From assembly GCA_008711295.1 (NCBI GenBank), contig VUYV01000231.1, positions 415,302 to 479,301 of the forward strand: a stretch of DNA of 64,000 bases, given 5' to 3'. Numbering within the stretch: position 1 is the first letter of the stretch; the number at the start of each line of letters is the position of its first letter. Position numbers and translations under genes: made by a program. Source of the stretch: Anarhynchus alexandrinus. Its lineage: Eukaryota; Chordata; Aves; Charadriiformes; Charadriidae. Below are positions 37,523-50,700 of the stretch, piece after piece. Below the pieces are notes generated by a model. It ran no database searches. It had not been told where the DNA came from and saw nothing but the letters and a program-made list of their open reading frames with translations.

Positions 37523-40500
37523 CTTGGATGAGCTGTCAACATGCACTTGCATTTTGAGCACCACAAATTGATTTGACAGCTAAACTGGACAATTTAAACA
37601 AAAATTGGTTACAATCAAGACTGAAGTCTATCTTCTCCTTGCAAAAATAAAACCCTGAAAAACACTGGTTCATTTGACACAAATATTCCATCCAGGCTCA
37701 GAGAAAGGCTCTGCTTAGAAGAAAAGCAGAGGAAATATAATCTAACCCTCCAACAACCTTCCTGCTTCTTCAGTGAGTAATTGCTTACCCATGATACGTG
37801 AGCCCTAATCACCTGTCTAAAGTATTTTCTGGGACAGCTGAAAGGAATAAAATTTTTTTTGGCATACAACTAATTAAACACACTAGATCAGGTAGAAGCA
37901 TTAAAGCACCGCATCTTCTTGGGAATAGTTTAATCATTGCCAAAGTCAGCGATTCATTCTCTTATTTTTTCCTCTGAGTAAATGAAACCCCTCAACCCAC
38001 ACTCTTTAGCACAGCTTGTGCTGTGGTAGCTCTGGCGTTCCCCCATGAGATACGCACTTCCCTCACAGGGGAGGAAGGGGAACTGGTTCTCACACATCTT
38101 TTCCAAGTGCTCCAGTTACTACATCACTTTTTTTAATCTGGCCCTCAAATATCTATGGGTCTCTTCTTTCTGAAACTATTTGGCAAAGTCAGTTCATATT
38201 TGCAAACAGTCTTGAGATGACAGCAATCACACTGGCAGTTTTACCAGTGATTTTTAATGGTCTTCTTGCCAGTTCTACTTAGAGCTGTCCTTGGAGGTTA
38301 CAGTTCATTCGGAGCCCACTCCATATAAGTGTGCCACAGCCTATGTTCCTTCCAATAAGCCTTATCTTGAACTTTCTCTGTTTGCATTTCATTTACAATT
38401 ATATTGCTTCCAAACATTTACAGTAGCTTTATTAGATCCATCTGGTATTCTTCATAATCCTCCCAAACTCTGCCAAACCCAAATAATCTGTATCACAAGC
38501 AAATTATACTACCAGACCATTCATCCTCCCAGACTCTGAATAACATACAGAACACTGGCTCCAGCCGGGGTCCTTGGGGCATCCGGCTATTAACCTTTTT
38601 CCATTTTAAGAGGTAGTAATTTATTCTAGCTCTTCATAGTCTCTCTCTCAGCTAGTTTTTAATTCATGAACAGAACTTTACATTTCACCTCTGATTCTCA
38701 AGTTCCTTTACAGCCTCTTTGAAAAAGATTTTATTAACAGTGTTGCAAGGCTCTAAATTAATTGCATCCCCTCATCCTTCATTAGCCATTATTTTAACGT
38801 TGAAATAACATTTACATCTTAGAAAATAAATGCTTATCGTAGCTGGTGCTATTTGCTTGCTTTTCTTCCCCTATTGTTGTGACTGTTTGCTTTCAGCCTA
38901 TAATAGTCATCCTCAGAAATCCACCTTTAATTTTTTACCTCAATACTGTGCTAAAACTCTATAACCTATATGATTCCTGAAATCAACATGAGTTCCGCTT
39001 TAAAGAGCGAATACTATGTTTTTCATTTTCTCCTTGCAAAGCAAATGTTTGCCGTAACACATTGCCTTAGCTCTTTCAGGTCAGATAAACAGATCATTTA
39101 ATTCAAAGTGCTTTTTTCATTTTGTGGGATGGATTTTCCTGAATTCAGCTGCTTCTTATTTTAGTTCTCACTAGACATTCCTATGTCACCTGCTCCCAGT
39201 TAAGCAATGTGATTTAATTTCATCTTTTCAAAGATAGTCTCCAGGAATCTTTTGCCTTTATTACTTCTAACAACCGAGATGAAACCCTGAATTCCCCACA
39301 GGTAGTTGTTTCCTTCCATTCCATTACACTAACTAGTGTGATAATGAATGTACATAAACAGCTCCGTGTTTCTGCCAAATATTTTTCTTCTTCAGTTATA
39401 AATGGAGGACTTTCCCTTTTTAAAGAATTTAAAATACACTTGCTCACTCTCGGTTCCTACAAATGTGTGCAGTCCAATGACCTCAACATTTTTGCTATAG
39501 TATTTGCTTCACTTTTCAACAGTTTGTTTGGGCTTTTTATTTCCATTAAAAAATAGCAGTTTATTAAAATAAAAATCTTAACAGCTGGTAAATCCATGTC
39601 TATCTGTATTCAAAAGGAGATTTTAAAAGTGGCTGGCTTTAAAACCTTGTAGCAATATCCTTTTTCCACACTTCTTCTGGAGGCAGGAAAGTGGAAAGGC
39701 AGCCGCACATCTCTGTCATGGCTGAGGGCACTGTTAATTGAATTTGTGCTGAGTGACTACTTACCTGATCAGCAACTGACTGGATGAGGTGACCGTGATG
39801 AACTGGCTGTACCTGGGCTGCAGGTGAGTAAACTTCCTTTCAATGCCTTTTGCTAGTGACCTCTATATTTGTGTTTGCCCAAGGCAGGCTGCGCGGGAGG
39901 TTTGCTTTTCCTCTATTTTACTTTGTCAGTCAGTTGTGTCAGACTGTGGCCATAAATACTTTTGTTCTTCTCCTTCTCAGCAATCACCTTTCAGTTCAAT
40001 TGAAGGCTTTCATTGCTTTATCATTGCCAAAACTTTCTTAACCACAGAGACCCATTCCTCAGCAGCAAACCCTTAGAAAAACAGCACAGATGGAAGGACG
40101 CATTGAGCAATAGACTGGGTAGCCTGTTTTGCCTCAATTATCATGGGGCAATACTGGGGTGAGGCGATTGTCCTCCCAACAGCTGCACGGATTCTCATCA
40201 ATGTCTTGAGATGCAAGGGAAAATCCCACCCACTCAACATTTTGATCCATTAGGTGAGGCATCTGACCCAAAGCTCGTTGAAATTGAAGGATGATTTTTC
40301 CATTGATTTCAGCAGCTCTAGATCTGGTCTGATGCAGCTGCCTGGAACTGTAATGCTACTTCGCATAAAGGTGAAGATTTCATTTCTTGGACATCCCTTC
40401 TGCCTGGAACCATTGCTAGCCTCTGGGAAAAAAAAAAAAATCTGTCTGGACTTACTGACTTGTTTTGTGTGGAGTCAGGTTTATGATGTCTGGGAAGATG

Positions 40501-43500
40501 TATTTTCCTGTCAAATAAGGTCTGCTGGAAGCACTGAAAATGGGAAATAAGCCATGCTAGTATGCTTCTGAATTGTATTAAAACTCAGGCCATGACACTA
40601 ATGGCTGTGGTGCATAAAAAGGAGAGGCTACTACTGTACATCAGTGGAACTCAACCCACCTAGCTTAGCTTTTCCCCACGGGGACTTGGCAGCCAGGCTG
40701 AACAGTTTTCCTGTTGGAAATCTCCTGATGCAAAATGAACAGTTAATTCACACCAGCAAATTCTACTCTCTTCTAGTGAATTTCTTACCTAAGTATATGT
40801 ATCTAAGAGCTGTGGGAGTGGATAGATCTGGTACATTAACTTTTTACTGATGTGCAGATCCGGGGGTGCAAAGTATCAATAGGCACAAACTGGCTGTAAC
40901 TATGCCTAGTCCGAGAACTGGGAGACTGTCTGATCACTGGAGCAGGAAGGCTCTGGAACAGCTCTTTGATTGGAGGCCAGAAACCTAACTTTCAAGTGAG
41001 TGTGAGGAGAGTTGATGCTCTGCTCTTTCATTCTGACGCCAGTCAGGAGTAGCTGTTTGCTAACAAGTTTAATGTCTGTAGCTGGGCTTGCACACATTGT
41101 CAGGGGCTGTGCTTGTTACTGCCATTACTGACCCTTGCTGAGTATCACATGCGCTCAAATGAAGCACTAGCAACTTTAAAAAAATTCACACGAAGGAAAA
41201 TTTTGCCCATGCTGGCAGGAAATATACCTTGTAGGTACAATTCACAAGGTCTGAACAATATCATTTATTTTTACTTTGAAGTGAAATGCAAAGGCATCTA
41301 TCCTGTGGCCTTTCAGAAAATGCCTTCCAGATATAAATTCAGTGCCTTGTCTTACCTTTTGCTTTCATGGTCCCAAAAGAATGAAATAACTTGATGTCAG
41401 CAGTTTTTCTGCATTAATGTTTTCACATTTTTTCCTATTGTTTGTATTCAAAGGAAAAGAATAGCAAAGCTAGCCCTAATAAGAGAAATCTGGATCCTAT
41501 TCCCCCTGCAGAAAACATGACAGTCTTCACAGATTAAAGAATCTGTGTGCAGTTCCTCTGAGAAAAGGAGAACAGGGACCTAACCTCCAGACTTGAAGTG
41601 CTCCTCACTCTGTGCAATAGTTATGGAGAAAGAATAACACAAGACGTATGCCTGGGCCTCACCCAGAGCCCAGTGAAGTAAGTAGAAACTTTGGTTGCAA
41701 TGGCCAGTATATTGTCTTCCCTCTGCAACTACGTAAGACTTCAGAAAGGCAAAAGACCCGTGGATGTGGAGTATCTCTGCTAATCCTTTGTGCCCCACCA
41801 GAGGTTTCTGTCTCTCCTACTCCAGAGAGAACCTCTCACTAGCAACCCGAATAACCAGGTTTGCATCAGTAGGGAAGGATAATCCGGCCCACAGTGCACT
41901 GAATTACACGGTTTCCTAATAGCTGTATTGCCCTCTGCCAGCTGAATGGCATCTGGATGCCAGATTCTGCAGAGACCTATATCACATCTCTGTAAACATG
42001 CTTTCTGAATACAGTAAATGTCCCTGTACTCTGATATTTTCTGCCTTAAGTAATGTGGAAAAAAATAGGACTATTTTTTTCCATCTGACTGCATTTTAGA
42101 TAAATACTAAAATCCCAGAATACTTGGAAGAATGAGTAATAGTCACCAATGAGGGGGAGGAGAATAAATGTTATAAAACAGCGTCTGGCGTGTATGAAAC
42201 CAGCACAAGACTGACAAATCCAAAATCTTAAATTGCCAGTTTGTTTAGCTTTTCTTCTTAAAGGAAAATGCTACTATTAAAAAAAAAAAAAAATCAGAAT
42301 CATTTTCTCTTGAAAACCTTGGAGTTGCCTCTCATTTCCAAACCAGTATTAAAGTTACTGGTTGAAGCATGTCCTCATCTGTGTGAAGCAGAAGCTTAGT
42401 GATTCTTGACTCCCAGTGTTTCTCCAGCAGTCTGGACATTAGATTTGCTCATTCACCACACGGTGACCACTTGACATTCACAAGTTGGCCCTCAAATGCA
42501 GTAAGCCTGGGAGCTACACCAAATACAACTGGGCCCTCCCAGTTTTCCCGGAGTTAGTTGAAACAGACAAATCCAAGTCAAATCAACAGCAAGAGAAGTA
42601 CTTTTAGTATCAGTGATGAATGTTACTATTTGGAATTCAGCTATTTCCAAGTTTACAGATCCTGTTGTGGTAGGATCTTCACAAACACACATACAAAAAA
42701 ACCCAGGGTCCTCCAGAGAACTTAGTACCTCAGAGGTATTCAGAAGGGCTCCAAAGGGAATTTAACAAGGCAGATTCCAGCTGGGAAGCCAGACAAGCCG
42801 TGGAAGAAGGCCCAGTGATTACAGTCATGTGAAAAGAGGTCTGGGCAGATTAGGGAGATAGGCAACCATTTAGAAATACAAGCAAGAAAGATACAGGAAA
42901 GGTAATGCCAGTAGCTTACATAATACCAGTCATAATAATGCAACAGGACAACAGCAACATTTGCCAAAGCATTGTCAATGGGATAGAAGGCTTCTCAGCG
43001 GTGACTGAGAATGAAATAAAAGGTACTGGCATAAGGACAGAAATGACAGGATGGGGAGGGCTGGTGGAAAAAGCGAAGCTACCAAGGACAGATTTATTTT
43101 GGTGCACAAGGGAAGATGTTGCTGAATTTCAGGACAGATAACTCCTGCCCAGGACTGAAGATATATGTGCATAGTCATCAGAAGAGAAAGACAGATTAAT
43201 CCAATAACTGCAATGTACACAACTCTGCTGCTGCTCACATCTTCTCAGCCACAAGGATAGTGATAAATATATTCCTCTGCTGTGAATGCTGAAGCTCTTC
43301 ACAAGTCTTTTTTGTCTTAGTTGCTCAGCTCAAACCACAGGACATAACTTGTATCTTACAATAAGCCTTTCTCTGTCTGGTCCATATATGTGGTATGGAA
43401 GCTTGTTCACCCCCACGAGACTAAGATTACTTAAACACAAAACATCATTGCATGTCTTTGAGTTCAACAGAGATGTAGTAATTATTTTCACCTAATAATT

Positions 43501-44863
43501 AAAAAAAAAAAAGACTGGAAATCAAATGACAAACCCTTTTACTGCATCGCTGGAAACATTATTGTGAGCTGTCTTTACAAAACCACAGGAAAGAGCAAGC
43601 TAAAAGGACACACATAGTGGTAGAGTTTTAATTCAGGCCATGTAATTTAATTCTAAATTATATTAGATCAAAGGGAGACTGAATTAAAAAAAATACCTGT
43701 TGGATTATGCAAAATGTAGTTCCTCTTAATAGCTCTGGAAAGATTACAGTGTCATGAGGCTCCATCAATCAGAACAGAAAAACCAAAGAGCAAGGATAAA
43801 TCGAAGGTTAAGTGCATGGCACTGAGGAACACCCTAACCACCATCCTTTTGCTATTATAAACCGGATGGGTTTGTGTTGCTGGACCTATTAAGGAAAAAC
43901 AGCAATCTATATTCCAACAGAGGCTTTCTGCCTATACATTTCCCCTGATGTATACAACCGTCTTGTATTTTGCCATCTCAGTTAACAGACTGTCACTCTT
44001 TCTCTGTGTGTTGATTTTCTAACAGAAAGAATGATCTTATTCTCAAAGGGCTGCCTATTAATTTATTTCTAAACTTTTCTTTAGCCCCAGAAAAGAGAGC
44101 ACTTCAATATTTTTTTCATTGTTTCTGTTCAACAGAAGGGCAGAACAAAAGGAAACAAAGCCCTAAATCCATAGAAAGATCAAACTTCTTCCTCATGTAA
44201 CTCCAGTGAAATAATTTAATACAGCCCAGAGATGTTCTCAGTCCATGTTTTTTGCTGTGATGAACACAGGAACAAGAAATGTCCTAAATATTTCAGGAAC
44301 CTCAAATAGTGTAATGTCTATATGGCAGGACTGAAGATGGAGATTTTGGACTGGAAGAGAATTTTATTTTTGCTTTGTTTGTTTCATCACAGGGCCTGGA
44401 GACCTTGTACATCCTCAAGGAGCTGCCCAGTTCCTTTCTAAACCAAGAGGTGGTCTGAGTTAGGTTTCAGTGGGAGGTGGAACAGGCTGTACACGCATAG
44501 GAAACATGCTGTTACCTACCAGTATGTTATTACAACATGTAATCGCTAGAAAGATGTACCATCAACATATTCCAGTCACCTAATTTTCCTTAACCAATTT
44601 TCTGCTGCAGGCTATTTGGGGCCTTTAGTTCAACAATTGTGCTTTTTAAAAGGAAAGTGCTAATTTTGTCCTTAAACTTGTATTTATAAAAACAAACTTT
44701 TATAAAACCTGAAACTTAAGGAATTGCTATATTCTATTGTTAAACTCCAGTCATTTCCAAGCTGATAAATACCCTCTGGCAATGCCTGAATTCCCACACA
44801 GCAGCATCTTGAAGCTATATTAAACAATATAATCAAAACTAAAACTGCTTCTGTTGCTTTTCA
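37523..44863. other. Intergenic DNA, no gene recognised
   Basis: AT-rich unique sequence with A runs at about 40429-40440, 42279-42293 and 43500-43511. No open frame is convincing. Confidence 0.6.
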
Positions 44864-45440
44864 CAGAATCACAGAATTTTCAGAGTTGGAAGGGACCTCT
44901 AGAGATCATCTAGTCCAACTCCCCTGCCAAAGCAGGATTGCCCAGAGCACATTATGCAGGACTGCATCCAGGCGGGTCTTGAAAATCTCCAGAGAAGGGG
45001 ATTCCACAACCCCCCTGGGCAGCCTGTTCCAGTGCTCTGTCACCCGAACCATAAAGAAGTTTTTCTGTGTATTTGAAAGGAACTTCCTATGTTCCAACTT
45101 GTGCCCATTGCCCCTCGTCCTGTCACTGGGAACCACTGAAAAGAGTCTGGCTCCATCTTCCTTCAACCCACCCTTTAGATACTTGTACGCAGTAATAAGG
45201 TCTCCCCTCAGCCTTCTCTTCTTCAGGCTAAAGAGTCCCAGCTCTCTCAGCCTTTCCTCATAAGGGAGATGCTCCAATCCCTCAATCATCCTTGTTGCCC
45301 TACTCTGGACTCTCTCCAGCAGTTCCCTGTCCCTCTGGAACTGGGGAGTCCAGAACTGGCCACAGTATTCCAGTTGTGGCCTCACCAGTGCAGAGTAGAG
45401 GGGGAGAATGACCTCCCTCGACCTACTGGCCACATTTCAT
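44864..45440 (-). mobile_element. CR1 LINE, 5'-truncated, open ORF2 C-terminus
   Basis: A second CR1 copy on the - strand from a different subfamily than the one at 32877: its tail reads CACAGAATCACAGAATTTT and has only two tail units. The - strand is open from 45433 to 44906 (175 codons) and contains [20 protein letters not shown] and [20 protein letters not shown], again the C-terminal part of CR1 ORF2. It is truncated at about 45440 and lacks the catalytic core. Confidence 0.94.
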
Positions 45441-46194
45441 TGATTTTGTTGCTTGATGCTGACCAAAACATCATTGCTTGAGTTTTCATTGTGTAGGCAG
45501 CATCTCCTTAAGCTATCATCAGGCTGTATGGCTACAGTCAACAGCAACAGAAGCTCTCTCTGCTGTAGTAGCACGCAGACCAGCTCTGAAAGCAGCATTC
45601 AAGGTGTTTGGGTTGCTTTGGTGTTTATGGTTTGGGAAGGCCCTGCTGGATAGCGTTCTTAATAAAGGTGGTACTCTGTGGTGTCTCTCATGCCCTTAAA
45701 AGACTTCGTTCAAAGTCCAAAGTACTACGCTATCGCAAGTTCCTATCCATTAATACCCTCCCTACCTTTTGCGATGTCACTTGAGCATGCTTTTCCAAGT
45801 GCTTCTGCTCTTTTCTAATGCAGTATGAACGGCATAAATGAAGAAAAGGGTTTCTGTTTCCCATAATCACTCCAGCTGAGAAAAGCACCGAGTTCTGAAT
45901 GGAATCCAAAAGCAGCTGATTGGTTTTTGGGCACATGAGGCTAAGTAGGGAAATCAGGGGGGTTCTTCCCGCCCCCCTCCCTCTCTCCTAAGCATGGATT
46001 AAATCGCACTTTGCAAATAAAAACCGTGAGAATTGTGTGCCAGGTCACATCCCGTCTACATCCTCGCAAGCAGTAATAATTTTGGGAAGATCTGGCGCAC
46101 ACGTTAAAGGGTTCGTGGAAGCAGTCCGGAGCGCTTCTAACGGCCTGGGTCTAATTAGTCACTCAAGTTGTTTCTTTTTGAATAAGGCTCAGAG
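45441..46194. other. Intergenic DNA between CR1 and second CpG island
   Basis: Unique sequence of intermediate G+C. A + frame at 45478-45699 is short and unrecognised. I see no other structure. Confidence 0.55.
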
Positions 46195-46587
46195 GAACAC
46201 GTTAATTTTAGGGTGGCGGGGCGGGGTGGAAGCGGAGGGGTGTTCCTCTCCCACCGGAGGAGCCCTTCCCGAGGCGGCGGGCAAGGCCGGGCGCGGGGAG
46301 CGCTCCCGGGCCGTTGATCCCCTCAGGCCGTTGTGGGGGCGGTTGGCCCCCGACGAGCCCTCCCCCGCCGGCAAGCCGCGCCCTCTCGGGACGGGGCGGC
46401 CGAGGCAGCCATCGCTCCCCCGGCTCCGAGGCTGCCGCAGGGCCGGTGCGGGATCAGCTCCGCGCCTCCTCTCCTCCCCTCCCCCGAGGCACCCCCTGCC
46501 CTGCCCCAGCTGCTTCAGGCCGGCTTAGCCCGCGGCTCCTGTCCCCGCGTCCCCTCAGGGACCCGCTCCCCACCTGGCCGCCGCCCG

Positions 46588-46595
46588 TGACGTCA
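46588..46595. promoter_or_regulatory. Full CRE
   Basis: TGACGTCA, the perfect palindromic CREB/ATF element, inside the second CpG island and about 370 bases before the candidate donor. A perfect CRE in a CpG island is often functional and constitutively bound. Confidence 0.75.
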
Positions 46596-46666
46596 TGGAA
46601 ACACCCCCTTCCCCCGCCCCAACGGCCGGAGAGGGCTGGGCGGTAATAACGCCTCCTTAGCACGGT

Positions 46667-46684
46667 GGGGGGGGAGGGGAGGGG
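46667..46684 (+). other. G-quadruplex motif
   Basis: G8-A-G4-A-G4 on the + strand can supply four or more G tracts with one- or two-base loops. It lies between the CRE and the CCAAT box. Confidence 0.7.
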
Positions 46685-46726
46685 AGTAGGAAGTGAACGG
46701 GCGCTTCCCGTTGGTCAGGGCGGCTG

Positions 46727-46731
46727 CCAAT
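46727..46731 (+). promoter_or_regulatory. CCAAT box
   Basis: CCAAT in the context CTGCCAATCGAG. TTGGTCA, close to an inverted CCAAT, lies 16 bases upstream. Together they place the transcription start roughly at 46780-46860. Confidence 0.5.
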
Positions 46732-46799
46732 CGAGCGCGGCGGTCCCGCCCGCAGCCCCTCTCGTGGACGTTCCCCAGAAGCCGGCGCGAGCAGAGGTG

Positions 46800-46967
46800 T
46801 CGCGCCGCGCGCCCCCGCCCTCCCCAGCGCAGGTAGGGCGGCTCTTTATGGTTGAGGTTGTCGCACCCGCCCGTCTCCTTCTCCCCTCCTTCCTGCTGGC
46901 TGTGGGGCGCCGCTGCCCGGGGGCCATGGCGGGGGCGCCCGGCGGGCGGTAGCTCGGCCGGCGGCAG
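46800..46967 (+). other. OSBPL3: Candidate untranslated exon 1 of OSBPL3 (start approximate)
   Basis: The exon end is set by a consensus donor, GCGGCAG|GTGAGC, at 46967/46968. The start is guessed from the CCAAT box and CRE upstream. The only ATG with a good context is GGGCCATGGC at 46926, which opens a short frame of eight codons closed by TAG at 46950-46952, before the donor. This would be an upstream ORF in the leader. A different first exon within the island is possible. Confidence 0.45.
46926..46952 (+). CDS. Possible upstream ORF, 8 codons
   Basis: ATG at 46926 with C at -3 and G at +4, encoding MAGAPGGR and a TAG stop, 15 bases before the candidate splice donor. If the exon call is right, this is a short upstream ORF that could lower or regulate translation of the main protein. 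It depends wholly on where transcription begins. Confidence 0.25.
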   Translation: MAGAPGGR

Positions 46968-47743
46968 GTGAGCAGCTCAGGTGGGTGTCCGGGCGGGGCT
47001 GAGCGGCGGCGGTGGTGTCCGCTTCACCGCCGCGCCGTAGGGACGGGGCGGTGTGGCGGGGCGTAGCCCCCGGGTGAGGTGGGCGGGCGGCGGATGCAGC
47101 CCCCTTCCCTGAGGCGCCCCGGCGTGCCGGTGGTCCGCGGGGCGGGCTGGCGGCCTCCGGCGAGCTGAGCACGCCAGGAAAGTGGCTTTTTACCACACAA
47201 AAAGCACCTTTCTCGCCGGGCTCGCAGCGAGAGACCCCGGGGGCTGCTGGCCGGGGCGCCGAAGGGCGGGCGGCTGCTGCCGCCGGAGCAGCGCCTCAGC
47301 CCCCGCGGCTCCCGCCTGCCCCGCCGAGCCCCTCTCCGGTCACCTCCGGCGGCCATGGGGGTCCCCTTCGGCGCTGTTACAGCCCCCGCGGCTCCTCCGG
47401 AGCGGCAGCCAACTTAAACACCTTTCCCTGTTTGGGGGGAGCGCTGCTGAGGGCTGCTCGTCATTTATTTAACTCCCGGTGCGCTGCCTGTGGCACCGAG
47501 ACGGAGCGAATTCCAGATTAGCTGCGATAACACCGGGCAGCCGCTTCCCAAACGCCTCCCGGGCGGAGAGGTGGCTTTCCCGGGAGAGGGATGGGCAGGG
47601 GCCCGTCTCCCTGCTTGCTGCCTGCTCTGGGGAATGGAGCTGGCGGCCGGCTGGCGGTTAAATGTAACTTCGGAAATCTTGGGTGTGTTTGCGAAGCCGT
47701 CACTCCTCTAAATCTGTGGTTTCTCTGTGCTGGAAACAAATAA

Positions 47744-47744
47744 N
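47744..47744. other. Single ambiguous base (N)
   Basis: One N in an otherwise resolved stretch, at the edge of the CpG island. It may be a heterozygous or low-quality site. Confidence 1.
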
Positions 47745-50700
47745 CCTTCTTGCCCACATCTTCAAGAAAATAGGTTAATTAAATCTAGCCACTTTAGTTT
47801 CCAGGTTGATTTCATTTGCATTTGAGGACAAATTAGGCACTATGAGCATTTAAATACTCCATTACTTGAGAACTATTTGGTACGGTTCATTGACAGTGAA
47901 GTACTCTTTACTAATATTTGCTGATTTATTTTTACTAGGAGGATATCTGGAATGGCTAGAGAAAAGGGCATTAAATAAATTTACTTCTTTTTTTGTAAGG
48001 TAATTTGTCTACCTTACGTTTTTGTCCTAGGCCTCTAATGATGGTAACAGTGTTCTTCCTTCTCTGCTTTCTTGAGAAGGGACAGAGGGAACAGTTGGCT
48101 TTTGCTTCATCCCTTGACTTTCGATTAATCATAGAGTTCAGAATGTTTCGGTCTACTTAATTTCAACAGAGCTTGTAAGTCCGGTTTGGGTATTTAAAGC
48201 AAGTGTTTTCATGGACGTTTTCTGTAAAGCCATGGGTAACATCAGTCTTAATTTTAATGAGCTTTGTTTTTATTATTGAAAAGGTTTATAATATAATTTT
48301 AAGTGATATTCCCCAGTCAGTACTCCAATAGATTAAGCTAAATATTTGCCATGTAGATTCTAGTTCATTGACAAAACAATAATGTTCACAATTCCTTATT
48401 CTCTTTTTCTTTACTCTGATATCCCCCTCCCCACACACTCCATTTAGGCCCATTTATGTCCTTTCTTATCATTTTGTATAATATGTGGGTTTGCATGCAG
48501 GAAAGGTAGGAGGGGAATTGCAGGGATTGGCGACGCTCTCTGTGTATGACTGTGCACGTGTGTGCACTGAACAGTTGTGGTTGGGCTAAAATTACCAGCA
48601 TGTTCACCAGGGACAGGAAATGATGGTGAGACTCAGCTGGAGTTTGCTTACTGCAACACTGCATGTGTGGCTAGCTCATTCACTTTTGCAAATGTAAGTA
48701 TACTGTATTTTATACAAAACCTTATTGTTTTTTTGGTAGCTGTGCATATGCCATTGTACAGAATTGGGTCTAGTTCAAACCGCATCCATTATAAATATAT
48801 GCATGTGAGTCTAGCAAGCTTTCCTTCATTTGTTGCATTCTGTAGATTTTGTTACATGCTGTGCAGAAAGTAGAGTGGAATAGGGTATTATTCTGGCAGT
48901 CTGGGATCTTATGGTTTCTAATTGTCAAACTGAGTTTTCAGTTGCTACAAACAGTGCTCTTAGCATTTTATATATGAATTACATTTTCAATAGGAAGGCT
49001 TTTCTCATTTTGTAGCTAATACGTTTTAGGCTTAAACTTGATTTACTGTAATGTGCATTTAAAAAAAATGCAGTGATGAATGAGGCAGCAGAGTGAGTAT
49101 GGGACTGTGCAGTTATGGGATACAAATACTACACTTCTGACATATAGAAGTATCAGCATATTTTGATCTCATTGAAGTCAGTAGAAATTTTCAGCTGATT
49201 TCAGCTATATTAAGATTTGATTCACCAAAGGTGTGAAGTCTTGTTGGTAAAGACTAGGGGTAAGCTGTGATACACCACTATGAAGGAAGCCAGGGAAACT
49301 TCTAGGAGAATCTAATTGCTTTTTCCTGTATCAAGTTTCCGATAATAGGATGCAGTTATTGTGAGATCTGACAAACAACTCTCCAGACTGGGGCTAATGT
49401 GTTTCTGTTACCAAATTTACCTAGCTCTGCTCTTTGAAATGCTGTTTTTTCATGTTGGTCTTCTGCCTTTGTGGTTGTGTTCAAGCAGTATACTTTGGGG
49501 GACAGACATTGTTTTCAGTCTCCTGCGGCTGTCACTTGTGGTACAAGTATGTAAATCCTTGAATATTGTGCCTGGAAGTACATGTTTTCACTGCCTTAGT
49601 TTCTCATTTATCTGAAGGACAAGGAGGTTTTATGTGTGTAATGTTCTGTCCTGTTGTGGGTGCTTGTCCTTGTTCTGTTAACATAAAATATATTTCCTTG
49701 ATGTTAATTTCTAATTACCTTAGATGGAAGTTTGCTGTCTGCCTTCAGGGTTGAGTGATGTGGGTGTTAATGCTAATGAATATGACAATCGAGGTAAAGT
49801 TGGAGACCTAATAGCTAAGAAAAGCACAGCTGTGGGTCTGATCCTGGGAGGCAGGATATCCATAACTCCTCCTTTCAATCTGTTTTAGCTTGTTGCTCAT
49901 GCAGAGTTCTTGAAGCTGCTTGTGACTTTCACATAGTGCATATGTTGAGAAATAGCAGATTCTATTATGTATGAAGTTATGACATGAATTAACACAGTGT
50001 TGGAGGAGTGGTTTTGGAGCTTTGTCAACATGAAACTCACAGCACATTGTTGCAATTTATTTTTTTTTAATATTTCAAGAAAAAAAAAAAAGAATTGAGC
50101 GCAGCCTCAGCGGAGGAAGAAAACAGAAAACTTGCACAAATTCTTTCTGATTTTCTGTATGCAGATGTCCCAACTGAGAATTGTTACATGATCGGAGGAG
50201 TTTGTTGTTTTTTTTTTTAAATGAGTTCAGTGACAGTTCGGGTACCTGCCTTGCTAGAGAAAGCAGTGAGCACTCTTAAGAAGTGCTAGCTGAGACCGAG
50301 AAATGCATTCAGTCAGTTCAGCCCAGTGCGGCTCAGCCTCTACTGTCCTGCATGTCTGGTGTGCCAGAACAGCACTGACTCAGTGCAGGCTCCTTAGGGT
50401 ACAAGTCACGTGTTAGTACATAGCTGTAAGCACGGCAGCGCTTAATCCTATTTCAGTGTCTGGGCGCTCCATGATGCTAACCATGAAAGTAAAGAAATAG
50501 AGTTGAGCTGCTTTTGATGTGGAAGGTGCTAAGCAATTTTTGCAATGCCTGTTTGCTAATGCTTCACACAGTCTTTGGATGAAGGCTATTCTAGACATGG
50601 CTCTTGAATCTTTTCCTGTGGAAAATAAGTACTGATAAGCATGACTTGACGGGAGTCCCTGTTATGTGCAAAAGGAGGGAGGAATAAGAGTGAGAACTGA

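Larger units (their letters stand above)
46195..47660 (+). promoter_or_regulatory. OSBPL3: CpG island, probable OSBPL3 promoter
   Basis: Dense CpG and very high G+C over about 1.5 kb, with a sharp edge on the left near 46200. It contains a full CRE, a CCAAT box, a G-quadruplex motif and a strong + strand splice donor. OSBPL3, an oxysterol-binding-protein-related protein, is the neighbour downstream of CYCS in the same orientation in mammals and has an untranslated first exon and a long first intron. Position, strand and the absence of coding sequence all fit, but no OSBPL3 protein sequence is visible here, so the gene name is inference. Confidence 0.6.

Noticed and set aside
46037..47757. Long frames on both strands in the second CpG island
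   Set aside because: Same reason: low stop density in GC-rich DNA, with no conserved protein sequence.
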